Positions 54,488-63,633 of a stretch of DNA of 64,000 bases are shown piece after piece. The DNA is from UBA12170 sp964293475 (GTDB lineage Bacteria > Bacteroidota > Bacteroidia > Bacteroidales > UBA12170), in the NCBI GenBank assembly GCA_964293475.1, contig CAXYYJ010000028.1, positions 8,223 to 72,222 on the forward strand. The letters are read 5' to 3'. The first letter of the stretch is position 1. Every line of letters begins with the position of its first letter. Below the pieces are notes generated by a model that saw nothing but the letters and a program-made list of their open reading frames with translations, had not been told where the DNA came from and ran no database searches. Made by a program: the position numbers and the translations under genes.

Positions 54488-55294
54488 ATGAAGAAAAGAG
54501 TTTTATTTGTCAATCAGGAGATAATGCCCTATTTGCCAGAAACACACCGTAGTAAGATTGGCCGTTATCTTCCCCAGGGCATTCAGGAAAAAGGTAAAGA
54601 AATCAGAACTTTTATGCCGCGTTTTGGGAATATCAATGAGCGACGAAATCAATTGCACGAAGTGATTCGACTCTCCGGAATGAATTTGATTATCGACGAC
54701 CACGACCACCCTCTCATCATTAAAGTTGCATCTATTCAGCAAGCCAGAATGCAGGTATACTTCATCGACAACGAAGAATATTTTCAACGCAAGTACACCA
54801 CCACCGATAAAAACGGAAAGTTTTTTGAAGATAACGACGAGCGAGCCGTATTTTTTAGCCGCGGGGTTCTGGAAACCGTGAAAAAGCTGGGCTGGTCGCC
54901 CGATATAGTGCATTGCCACGGCTGGATGTCGGCGCTGGTGCCCATCTACATTAAAAAAGCCTTTAAAGATAACCCCATTTTTAGCGATACCAAAATCGTG
55001 GTTTCTCTCTACAACGACGAAGTAAATGTGAAACTCAACGACAATCTTCCGCAAAAAATTAAAATGGAAGGAATCAACGATGTGGATCTGGAGGTTTATC
55101 GCAACGGAAATTATCTCGATTTGATTAAAGGCGCATTAGACTATGCCGACGCCATTATCTATGGCAACGAAGACCTGGAGGCCGACTATATAAAACTGGC
55201 CGAAGAATCGGGCAAACCCATTCTCAAATATCAACCCGAAGAGACTTATATCGACGTTTATAATGATTTCTACGATCAGCTCATTAAGGAGTAA
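54488..55294 (+). CDS. Glycogen/starch synthase-like protein (N-terminal GT5 domain only)
   Basis: A 268-residue protein that matches only the N-terminal Rossmann half of GT5 glycogen synthases: VLFVNQEIMPYLPE at the start, FMPRFGNINER, DIVHCHGWMSALVP and YADAIIYGNEDLE. The KTGGL ADP-glucose loop is replaced by SKIGRYLP and the whole C-terminal nucleotide-sugar domain is absent, so ordinary synthase activity is unlikely. Short GT5-like proteins of this kind occur widely in Bacteroidota next to a DUF4270 lipoprotein gene, as here (70 bp downstream). It may be a regulator or a structural relic; no function is established. Confidence 0.85.
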   Translation: MKKRVLFVNQEIMPYLPETHRSKIGRYLPQGIQEKGKEIRTFMPRFGNINERRNQLHEVIRLSGMNLIIDDHDHPLIIKVASIQQARMQVYFIDNEEYFQRKYTTTDKNGKFFEDNDERAVFFSRGVLETVKKLGWSPDIVHCHGWMSALVPIYIKKAFKDNPIFSDTKIVVSLYNDEVNVKLNDNLPQKIKMEGINDVDLEVYRNGNYLDLIKGALDYADAIIYGNEDLEADYIKLAEESGKPILKYQPEETYIDVYNDFYDQLIKE

Positions 55295-55364
55295 CCGTTA
55301 AAAAAAGATAAATGGTTTTTTAATCTTATCTGCATTATCTACTTTCGCCAAGCAATTGATACAT

Positions 55365-56750
55365 ATGACAATCAAAAGAAATTTATTTATAGCAAGCCTG
55401 GGGATAGTAGTCCTTACCATGGCGTTTTTTTCCTGCAAAAAAGACATTAGTAAAATCGGCGTGGAAGTGGTTGGCGAAAACCCGCTGAAAGTCAGTTATA
55501 TGGATACCATTACCATTAAGGTTCACAGCGAATTAATAGACAGTTTAAGAACCGATGAGCTAAGCTCGCACGTGATGGGCGCCTTCAAAGACCCTGTTTT
55601 TGGAACTATAAATGCCAGCATTTACTCGCAATTCAGATTAAAATCGGGCTACGAAGACTTTGACTTTGGCACCAATCCACAGTTGGATAGTATTGTTCTC
55701 TATATAGCTTATACCGAAAACGAAGTTTATGGAGATACTCTTTACAATCAAAAATGGACTGTGTATGAAGTTGGTGAAGATATGTTTCTCGATACCGCTT
55801 ATTACTCCTTCCAGCAACTAAGAACAAAAGCCGATATAATAGGACAGGCGCAATTTGTGCCCAATTTCGACTCGGTGGAATATATTGACGTGGTGGCCGA
55901 AGATACAACCACCATTATGCAACCCATTAGAATTCCGCTATCGCAGGAACTTGGAATGAAATTGCTCACCTTCGACACCCTTGTTTACGAAGACAACGAC
56001 AGCTTTCTGGAGGCATTTAAAGGTATCTTTATCACCACTCTCGATCAGGATTTACCCCATTCGGGTGGAAGCCTGGTAAATGCCAATTTTGCCAGCGACA
56101 ATACCTATATCAGACTTTATTATCACAACGATGAATATCCTTCAGACTCTCTCGATAACAGCCTGCAATATGATTATGTAGTGAATTTTAGCACCGCTCG
56201 TTATAGCAATTTTAATCATTATGACTATGCCGATGCCGACGCCGATTTTCGCGCCCAGGTAATCAATGGCGACACCACTTTGGGGGACGAAAAGATTTAT
56301 TTACAAGGACTTGGGGGAGTTAGATCGGTGATTACTTTCCCCTATATTTCTAAAATGGACGATTACTATAAATACGCAATCAACGAGGCAAAACTCTTGC
56401 TTTACGATGTTGACGAGACAAGCAATCTGGCAGCCATAGAGGACCTTACTTTATCGCATAAAGTAACTGTAGATAGCTCCGACTATTATTATACCATTAC
56501 CGATGCTTCGTCGGGCGATTTATATTTTGGCGGAGGTTATAATAGTACCGACAAAAACTATTATTTCCGCATCACCCAATACATGCAGGATCTTATTCAG
56601 GGCTACAATGCCGATAACAGACTTAGAATAGAAATTGTTGGGGGTGCAGTTCATCCAAATCGCTTAGTTGCCGGGGGTAGCAATCCGCTCATTCTTTCCG
56701 ACAAAAAACTCAAGCTCCAGCTTATCTACACCAAAATAGAGAATGAATAG
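55365..56750 (+). CDS. DUF4270 family lipoprotein
   Basis: A 461-residue exported lipoprotein: the signal IASLGIVVLTMAFFSC ends in the lipobox Cys. The mature part matches DUF4270 with SYMDTITIKVHSE, LSSHVMGAFKDPVFG and FDFGTNPQLDSIVLYI, and ends in beta-strands (KLKLQLIYTK). These proteins are surface or periplasmic lipoproteins of Bacteroidota with no known activity. I chose the ATG at 55365 over the upstream TTG at 55356. It follows the GT5-like gene by 70 bp on the same strand, a pairing seen elsewhere in the phylum. Confidence 0.88.
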   Translation: MTIKRNLFIASLGIVVLTMAFFSCKKDISKIGVEVVGENPLKVSYMDTITIKVHSELIDSLRTDELSSHVMGAFKDPVFGTINASIYSQFRLKSGYEDFDFGTNPQLDSIVLYIAYTENEVYGDTLYNQKWTVYEVGEDMFLDTAYYSFQQLRTKADIIGQAQFVPNFDSVEYIDVVAEDTTTIMQPIRIPLSQELGMKLLTFDTLVYEDNDSFLEAFKGIFITTLDQDLPHSGGSLVNANFASDNTYIRLYYHNDEYPSDSLDNSLQYDYVVNFSTARYSNFNHYDYADADADFRAQVINGDTTLGDEKIYLQGLGGVRSVITFPYISKMDDYYKYAINEAKLLLYDVDETSNLAAIEDLTLSHKVTVDSSDYYYTITDASSGDLYFGGGYNSTDKNYYFRITQYMQDLIQGYNADNRLRIEIVGGAVHPNRLVAGGSNPLILSDKKLKLQLIYTKIENE

Positions 56751-57464
56751 TGCGGATGTTTCTGCGTTATAATTCACTGTAGAGTTTAACCATTTTTCAT
56801 TTTTCTTTGCCTTTCTAAATCTTACATATTTTTAATAAATGGACAGGGATCATATTTCTGTCTTATATTACTGATTAGCAATTAAATACACCATAAATCC
56901 TAATTTTATATTTGTCTAAATTTGGTTTTCTCCAAATGATTTAATGATAAGTATTTCAGCTTTTTGGTTTGTCTATTTCCTTTTTTACGAAAGCCGCATA
57001 ACTCAGAAGCAAACAACCTCAGTTCAAAAACAGGCAAATCAAGCTTCTTTAAAACCTTTATACATTCTATTGAATTTCAACAATATGCTTGAAATAGGGA
57101 GATATTTTTCAAGGAATCGATTTAACATATATTTCTTTTAAAGTACTGCGAGCCTCCCAAAACCTAAGACTTGTTTTTCCGTTTGAATTTTTCCTACAAA
57201 CATGCCAAATAAAATTATTGATGATGTAAAATACTATATATGTGTATTTTGAAAAATACATTTTTTATTAGGTCCAAATTCCTATCAATGAGTTCATCTA
57301 TGTACCTAGCTTATCGGGATATTTGTAACTATTTCATTACTTCATTTGTTTATCCCCTATCAGAATAAATCTAAAAACATCTGTTCAAATCTTTTCAATA
57401 CGTCGGGGGCTAGTTAAAACCTAAATGCCTTACTTTTGTGCTTTTCCCAAATTTACTAAGGAAT
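56751..57464. other. 714-bp AT-rich intergenic region
   Basis: No gene is supported here. A 65-codon open frame at 56944-57141 has no ribosome site or family match. An 8-bp hairpin (TGTATTTT-GA-AAAATACA, 57243-57260) followed by six T could be a weak terminator, though it is far from the DUF4270 stop. The -7 element of the BatA gene is at the right end. Confidence 0.5.
57431..57438 (+). promoter_or_regulatory. Bacteroidota -7 promoter element of the BatA-domain gene
   Basis: TACTTTTG matches TAnnTTTG, 28 bp before the ATG at 57466. Confidence 0.6.
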
Positions 57465-57465
57465 T

Positions 57466-59529
57466 ATGGATTTTTTGTATCCCAACATGCTCTATGGACT
57501 ATTCGCGGTGGCAATCCCCGTTTTGGTGCATCTTTTCAATTTCAGGCGATATAAAAAAGTGATGTTTAGCAATGTTTCTCTGCTGAAAAATCTCTACCAA
57601 CAAACCAAAAAACAATCGGAACTCAAACATCTGCTGGTTTTAGCGAGCAGAATTCTGGCCATAGTGGCTCTCGTTTTGGCCTTTGCCGGGCCTTTTATCC
57701 CCAACAGCGAGAGTCAGGTGAACGAACAGGCCCAAAACCACATCACAATTTATCTCGACAATTCATTCAGCATGAATACTTTGGGCGAGAATGGAAGCCT
57801 TTTCAGCGAAGCTCAGAATGTGGCGGTCGACATAGTGGAATCCTATGGCAATGGCGATAAATTTCACCTGATTACCAACGAAATGGAAGCCAAACACCAC
57901 CGTTGGTTTAACAAGGTTGAAATGATTCAGAATATTCTGGAAACCAAATCGGGGTTCATGCAGCAGCAACTTGGCGATGTGGTGCAACGGGAGCAAATGT
58001 TGAGGGAGCAGGAAACCGAATTTAATGATAAAGCCTTTCTTTATCTATTGAGCGATTTTCAGAAAAGCAGCAGTTTTAACAAACCTTTGCCCACCGATTC
58101 AAGCCTTTTGGTGCGCATTATTCCCCTGCAAAACAATCCGGTTTCCAATGTTTCGGTTGATACAGTATATTTTCAATCGCCCGTTCAGCTGCCCCAGGCG
58201 GTATCAACACTTTTCATAAAACTCAGCAATAACGGACCCGAAAAAGTAAGCAGCATCCCCGTTCGTCTATTTATTGAAAATCAACTCAAAACGGTAATAT
58301 CGGTCGATTTGGGTGCCGAAGAAACCAAAGAGCTGGAAATCTCGTTCACCAACAGCAACTCGGGAGTTTATCAGGCTCATATTGAAATTGATGACTATCC
58401 CATAGTTTACGACGACCGCCTGTATTTCACTTTTCCGGTTCGCGACTATTTTCACTTGTCGCTCATTTCGGGTTCAGAGCCCAATGCCTATATTCTTCAG
58501 CTTTTTGGCAGCGACAGCCTCACCCAAATAAAAACTTTTTCCCCTGAAAATGTGGATTATAACCAATTGGGGCAACAGGATCTGGTAATTATTGACGAAG
58601 TAGAAAAACTGAGTGGTGGCCTGGAGAAAGAACTGGAGCAATATGCTAAAAACGGGGGACAAATTTTATTAATTCCTTCATTAAAAGGAAATTACAATAG
58701 CTGGCTCAATGCTCTGGGGTTGCCTGTTTACGGCGAATTGGATACTGTAGCGGTTCGGTTGGGCGAGTTGAATAAAGAAATATCGTTTTTTAAACCTGTT
58801 TTCGACAAAAATCAAAAACCAGAGCAAAATCAGAAAATCGATTTGCCCATGATTTACAAATACTTCCCCATTCTTCCTTCGAAATCGCTCTCCACCAGTC
58901 TATTGCAAACTGTTGGCGAAAAAAACATTCTTACCATGAGCACCTTAGAAAAAGGGAAAGTATTTCAGTGGGCTTTTCCGCTTCAGGTAACCAGCAGCCA
59001 ACTGCCCCAGCATGCCTTGTTTGTGCCTGTTTTTTACCAAATGATACTTCAGGCCAACCAGCAAACCCGGCTCTACGAGCAGGTGGGCTCCGGCCTGCCA
59101 ATCAGAGTGGAGCAACGCACACCGAACCCGGGCGAAGCACAAGGAAAAAATGTGGCAGAGCTGTGGCAGGGTGAGCAAAGCTGGATTCCCGAATCGTACC
59201 GCAAGAGCCCGTCGGAACTCAATTTGCTCAATGTTCAATGGCCCTCCGATGGCTTCTTCGAAGTAAAATTCAACAGCGAAACCTGGGGATCATTGGGTGT
59301 GAATTTTCAACGCACCGAGTCGGATTTCACTTTGTGGACAACCCCCGAAATTTCGGATATTATAGAGAAACAGAACCTGAAAGGCTATCAAATCATTGAA
59401 CCATCAGCCGAAGAAATAAAAGCTCAAATTGTGGAATTAGACCAGGGAACCAGACTTTGGAAATGGTTTATCGTTTTGGCAATATTCTTTATTTTTGTGG
59501 AGACATTGCTACTAAGGTTTTTTAAATGA
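57466..59529 (+). CDS. BatA (aerotolerance regulator N-terminal) domain membrane protein
   Basis: A 687-residue protein that opens with the BatA N-terminal domain: MLYGLFAVAIPVLVHLFNFRR, a second hydrophobic segment (LVLASRILAIVALVLAFAG) and a VWA-like strand ITIYLDNSFSM. The middle is a long extracytoplasmic region with Ig-like strands, and the C-terminus ends in one more membrane helix (WFIVLAIFFIFVETLLL). Such proteins are found throughout Bacteroidota, often beside other Bat or topoisomerase genes; aerotolerance was proposed for the Bat group but is not shown for this one. It lies 38 bp upstream of the topoisomerase gene on the same strand. Confidence 0.9.
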   Translation: MDFLYPNMLYGLFAVAIPVLVHLFNFRRYKKVMFSNVSLLKNLYQQTKKQSELKHLLVLASRILAIVALVLAFAGPFIPNSESQVNEQAQNHITIYLDNSFSMNTLGENGSLFSEAQNVAVDIVESYGNGDKFHLITNEMEAKHHRWFNKVEMIQNILETKSGFMQQQLGDVVQREQMLREQETEFNDKAFLYLLSDFQKSSSFNKPLPTDSSLLVRIIPLQNNPVSNVSVDTVYFQSPVQLPQAVSTLFIKLSNNGPEKVSSIPVRLFIENQLKTVISVDLGAEETKELEISFTNSNSGVYQAHIEIDDYPIVYDDRLYFTFPVRDYFHLSLISGSEPNAYILQLFGSDSLTQIKTFSPENVDYNQLGQQDLVIIDEVEKLSGGLEKELEQYAKNGGQILLIPSLKGNYNSWLNALGLPVYGELDTVAVRLGELNKEISFFKPVFDKNQKPEQNQKIDLPMIYKYFPILPSKSLSTSLLQTVGEKNILTMSTLEKGKVFQWAFPLQVTSSQLPQHALFVPVFYQMILQANQQTRLYEQVGSGLPIRVEQRTPNPGEAQGKNVAELWQGEQSWIPESYRKSPSELNLLNVQWPSDGFFEVKFNSETWGSLGVNFQRTESDFTLWTTPEISDIIEKQNLKGYQIIEPSAEEIKAQIVELDQGTRLWKWFIVLAIFFIFVETLLLRFFK

Positions 59530-59567
59530 AACAGCCCTCAAGGCCCAAATACAACAAATTATAACAC

Positions 59568-62500
59568 ATGGATTACGAAGATATAGAACATCCTGAATCG
59601 ACAGAAAGTCCTGTTCCAACAGGAGACGAAAAGCGAGGTGGTGAGCTGCAGGTGGCTCAGCATCTTTCGGGTTTGTACGAAAACTGGTTTCTCGATTATG
59701 CTTCGTATGTGATTCTGGAGCGTGCTGTTCCGCATATCAACGACGGGCTCAAACCTGTTCACCGCCGCATACTGCATTCCATGCGCGAAATGGACGACGG
59801 ACGCTACAACAAAGTGGCCAATATTATTGGGAATACCATGAAATACCATCCGCATGGCGATGCCAGCATTGGCGATGCTTTGGTAAACCTTGGCCAGAAA
59901 GACCTGCTCATCGACTGTCAGGGAAACTGGGGAAATATCTATACCGGCGACCGCGCCGCAGCTCCCCGCTATATTGAAGCCCGCCTGTCGAAATTCGCTC
60001 TCGAAGTGCTCTTCAATCCCAAAACCACCATCTGGAAACAAAGCTACGACGGCAGAAACAACGAACCTGTAACACTTCCTGTTAAATTTCCCCTACTTCT
60101 GGCTCAGGGCGTAGAAGGGATTGCTGTGGGTTTGGCATCGAAAATCTTGCCCCATAATTTCATTGAACTCATCGACGCTTCCATTGCCCATCTGCGCAAT
60201 AAACCCTTTATCCTTTATCCCGATTTCCAAACCGGCGGATTGGTAGATGTGGACAAATATAAGGACGGCCAAAGAGGCGGAAAAATAAGAGTGAGGGCCC
60301 GGATAGTTCAGGAATCGACCAAACTTCTCAAAATAATTGAGTTGCCTTTTTCAAAAACCACCGGAAATGTTATCGACAGCATTATTCTGGCCACCGATAA
60401 AGGCAAGATAAAAATTAAAAAAATTGACGATAACACCTCCGACAACGTAGAGATTTTGCTCCATTTGGCTCCGGGAGTTTCGCCCGACCAAACCATCGAT
60501 GCACTCTTTGCTTTTACCGATTGCGAGGTGAGCATTTCGCCCAATACCTGCATTGTTCAGGACAACAAACCACGATTTGTGGGAGTAACTGAAATACTGA
60601 AATTCACCGCCGACCAAACTGTGATGCTCCTGAAAATGGAGCTGGAAATAAGGAAGGCCGAGCTGCTGGAGCTTCTGCACCAATCATCGCTGGAGAAAAT
60701 TTTCATTGAAAACAGAATCTACCGCGATATTGAGAAATGCGAATCGTTCGAAGAAGTGATTGTGGCCATCGACGATGGATTAAAACCCTTTGTGAAAGAT
60801 TTTATCCGCGATGTTACCCGCGACGACATCATTCGCCTCACCGAAATTAAAATCAAGCGTATCTCCAAATACAACAGTTTTAAAGCCGACGAGCAAATGA
60901 AAGCTCTTCAGGAAGAACTGGAAAAAATAGAATTCCATCTGGCCAATCTCATAGATTATGCTGTGGATTATTATAAGGAGATTAAGAAAAAATATGGAAA
61001 GGGAAAAGAGCGCAAAACCGAGCTCCGAAACTTCGAAAGCATCGATGCAGCCACCGTGGCCGTTGCCAATACCAAGCTCTACGTGAACCGCGCCGATGGT
61101 TTTGTGGGCACTGGTCTAAAAAAGGATGAGTATGTGGGCGTGTGCAGCGACATCGACGATATCATCGTTTTTCTGGCCGATGGAAATTTTATGGTGACCA
61201 AAGTAACACCAAAAACTTTTGTGGGGAAAGACATTATTCATGTGGATGTTTTTAATAAAAACGACGACCGCATGACCTATAATATGGTTTACAGAGATGG
61301 AAAATCGGGCCCGTATTATGTAAAACGATTCCCGGTAACCAGCATCACCCGCGACAAACTCTACGAAGTGACATCGGGCACCGCCGATTCCAAAGTCACC
61401 TATTTCACCGCCAACCCCAACGGCGAGGCCGAAGTGATTCGGGTATATCTGCGCCCCGAGCCCAAAATGAAAAAGACTTCGCTCGATTTCGATTTCAAAG
61501 ACTTGGCCATCAAAGGCCGCTCTGCCAAAGGCAACCTGCTCACCAAAAAACCCATTAAAAAAATTGTTGTGAAAGAAGATGGAGTCAGTACCCTGGGCGC
61601 TGTAGCTATTTGGTACGACGAGACCGTGAAACGACTCAATACCGACGACCGAGGCATTTATCTGGGAGCATTTAAAGGCGATGACAGAATCTTAACCATC
61701 ACCAAAACAGGATATTATCAGCTTTACAACTTCGATTTGGCCAACCATTTCGACGATCATATGATTCATATAGAAAAGTACGATCCCCGAAAAGTGCTCA
61801 GCGCGGTTTATGTGGAATCCACCGCAAAAGTTCCGTTTGTGAAGAGGTTTTATATTGAGGAAACCGACAAGAAAACCTGTTTTGTGGGCGATGAACAGGG
61901 GAAATTGATTGAATATAGTTTAGATTATCTGGCTCAGCTGGAGGTAACGGTTAAAAGAGAAAAAGAGCTACTTACCGAACTCATTAATCTTGACGAGTTT
62001 GTGGGCATTAAAAGCCTGAAAGCCAAAGGTAAACGCCTAACTGCCGATCAGTTTAAATCGGCAAAATGGGCCGAATCCCTTCCCTATGAATATCCTTCTA
62101 TTGTGGAGTTTTCGGTTCAGGATGAAAGCCAACCCGGCCATAGCGAGCCTGATTCAGAATTGGTGGAAAGTCAGGGATTGCCTTTAAACATCCCTGTGGA
62201 AGATATTGAAGCTCTGGATATTGAATTGGAGAAACTGCCGGTTTTGTCTGACCCTGATTCGGATTTTGCTGAAACCAAAAAAGAAAGTCTGTTGAGTTTC
62301 AGTCCGGTTGAAGAAGCGGGAGATGATTCTGAAAATATGGCTGTTGAGCCCTTGGTGAAACAAGAAACTCAGGATGAGATAGTTCCTGATGAAACAGAAA
62401 CCCCTAAAACGCCATCCTCCAAAAAGGCAAAACCATCACTGCCCATGAAACCCAAAAAGGAAATCCCCAAAACCCATATTTCGGTGGAGGAAGATTTAAG

Positions 62501-62669
62501 TAAGCCGGAGTTTTTGGAGCTGGAGATTGAGATTGATGAGAATCATATCCTAATAGAAGACAGCGAAGAGGAAAGCCCAAAGGCGAAAAAACCAGAGACG
62601 ACTAAAAAAACCAAGACACCGCCTCCACCAAAATCTACCGAAGGACAGATAACACTGGAATTCGAATAG
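59568..62669 (+). CDS. parC: DNA topoisomerase IV subunit A (ParC) with long acidic C-terminal tail
   Basis: The cleavage-religation subunit of topoisomerase IV. The GyrA/ParC core is complete: ILERAVPHINDGLKPVHRRI, the quinolone-region helix KYHPHGDASIGDALV, and the catalytic Tyr135 in AAPRYIEARL. The beta-propeller C-terminal region follows to about residue 845. I call it ParC rather than GyrA because the Bacteroidota ParC pattern (early GLYENWFLDYASYVI, no GyrA box) is present. The last roughly 185 residues are disordered, acidic and proline-rich, ending EGQITLEFE; this makes 1033 residues, longer than most. The final QITLEF fits the Qxx(L)xF pattern of sliding-clamp binding motifs. Possible co-transcription with the BatA gene. 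Confidence 0.93.
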   Translation: MDYEDIEHPESTESPVPTGDEKRGGELQVAQHLSGLYENWFLDYASYVILERAVPHINDGLKPVHRRILHSMREMDDGRYNKVANIIGNTMKYHPHGDASIGDALVNLGQKDLLIDCQGNWGNIYTGDRAAAPRYIEARLSKFALEVLFNPKTTIWKQSYDGRNNEPVTLPVKFPLLLAQGVEGIAVGLASKILPHNFIELIDASIAHLRNKPFILYPDFQTGGLVDVDKYKDGQRGGKIRVRARIVQESTKLLKIIELPFSKTTGNVIDSIILATDKGKIKIKKIDDNTSDNVEILLHLAPGVSPDQTIDALFAFTDCEVSISPNTCIVQDNKPRFVGVTEILKFTADQTVMLLKMELEIRKAELLELLHQSSLEKIFIENRIYRDIEKCESFEEVIVAIDDGLKPFVKDFIRDVTRDDIIRLTEIKIKRISKYNSFKADEQMKALQEELEKIEFHLANLIDYAVDYYKEIKKKYGKGKERKTELRNFESIDAATVAVANTKLYVNRADGFVGTGLKKDEYVGVCSDIDDIIVFLADGNFMVTKVTPKTFVGKDIIHVDVFNKNDDRMTYNMVYRDGKSGPYYVKRFPVTSITRDKLYEVTSGTADSKVTYFTANPNGEAEVIRVYLRPEPKMKKTSLDFDFKDLAIKGRSAKGNLLTKKPIKKIVVKEDGVSTLGAVAIWYDETVKRLNTDDRGIYLGAFKGDDRILTITKTGYYQLYNFDLANHFDDHMIHIEKYDPRKVLSAVYVESTAKVPFVKRFYIEETDKKTCFVGDEQGKLIEYSLDYLAQLEVTVKREKELLTELINLDEFVGIKSLKAKGKRLTADQFKSAKWAESLPYEYPSIVEFSVQDESQPGHSEPDSELVESQGLPLNIPVEDIEALDIELEKLPVLSDPDSDFAETKKESLLSFSPVEEAGDDSENMAVEPLVKQETQDEIVPDETETPKTPSSKKAKPSLPMKPKKEIPKTHISVEEDLSKPEFLELEIEIDENHILIEDSEEESPKAKKPETTKKTKTPPPPKSTEGQITLEFE

Positions 62670-62700
62670 CAAAAAGTGAACAATTCCTGAGGCAGCGAAA

Positions 62701-63633
62701 CTAAATTCCTGCTGTATTCAGGTTTCCCAGACTAATGGTAATGAGCCTTTCTTTATCCTGAGCAGCATCGGAGCGAATCCGCATACTTACCTGAAGGTGA
62801 AGATTATAGATATTCAGGAAAATTTCCTTCGATTGAATCTGCCCGATTTTCAGAATATCGGAGTTTATCACACCATCGTAGCGCGATTTTTTATCGGGGA
62901 TTATGGTATTTTCTCCTTCTTCAATCCATTTGGTATCGTAGTCGAGAAAATCGTAAACATTGGCAATATCGTGAATGGTATAAACCTGAAGGTTTTCAAT
63001 TCCATCGATATTGATGAGAAACCAGTTTACCGAGCTTTCGTCGAGCAGACAGCGGTTCAGATTGTCTTTGTTCAGTATTCGGGCGTTGTTGATGATGGCA
63101 CTGCCATAGAAATTATTGTCGAAGTGAAAAAGAGTATCGTAGGTAATGGCATAGCGAAGGCTGATGTTTCCGATGATTTTTCTCATGCGCGGAAAAAGGT
63201 GAAACGAGTTGTAGGAGCGCACCACCAGCTCGAAGTTAATGGCAAAAAACACTGCATGAAGCGGCGTTTCGAGAATCAGAAATCCCCCATCGCCCGTGCT
63301 GATAAACGACTCTTCGATGCGTTTTTTATCGTAGTTCTGAAACACATATTGATTGGACTCCACGCAAAGGCGGATGGTTTTTTCGAAGAAAATTTTAAAG
63401 ATGGATGGAATTAAAACCTGCTCGAGATGACGAAACATGCCATATCTGTAAATATCGATACCCAGAACAGCACGACGGTTAAAGCGCTCTGTATCAACGT
63501 AGGCCGATATTTTATCATAGAGCTCCTTGCTATCGGGAATGGTATTCACTTTTTCATAGGTAGATTCGGCATCGTAGGTACGCAAAACCTCCAGTATTTT
63601 TTCAAAATCGAGTTCTCTGATGGGTCTTATCAT
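62701..63633 (-). CDS. Divergent class III nucleotidyl cyclase-like protein
   Basis: A 310-residue soluble protein I do not recognise by name. It carries pieces of the class III adenylate/guanylate cyclase fold: AVLGIDIYRYGMF with Asp60, ISTGDGGFLILE with Asp115 in the GD motif, and the helix FYGSAIINNARILN with Arg185. The two Asp could bind the catalytic metals. In normal cyclases the Asn lies four residues before the Arg, whereas here Asn182/183 sit two and three residues before it, so activity is uncertain. The remaining parts, including the N-terminal 50 residues, are unassigned. It is convergent with parC (31 bp between stops). It may be a nucleotide-binding regulator. Confidence 0.6.
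   Translation of the reverse strand: MIRPIRELDFEKILEVLRTYDAESTYEKVNTIPDSKELYDKISAYVDTERFNRRAVLGIDIYRYGMFRHLEQVLIPSIFKIFFEKTIRLCVESNQYVFQNYDKKRIEESFISTGDGGFLILETPLHAVFFAINFELVVRSYNSFHLFPRMRKIIGNISLRYAITYDTLFHFDNNFYGSAIINNARILNKDNLNRCLLDESSVNWFLINIDGIENLQVYTIHDIANVYDFLDYDTKWIEEGENTIIPDKKSRYDGVINSDILKIGQIQSKEIFLNIYNLHLQVSMRIRSDAAQDKERLITISLGNLNTAGI

Noticed and set aside
56944..57141. 65-codon open frame in the large intergenic region
   Set aside because: No ribosome site, no recognisable domain, and AT-rich composition like its surroundings.
62797..63414. 205-codon plus-strand open frame
   Set aside because: Antisense to the cyclase-like gene, whose conserved motifs are on the minus strand.
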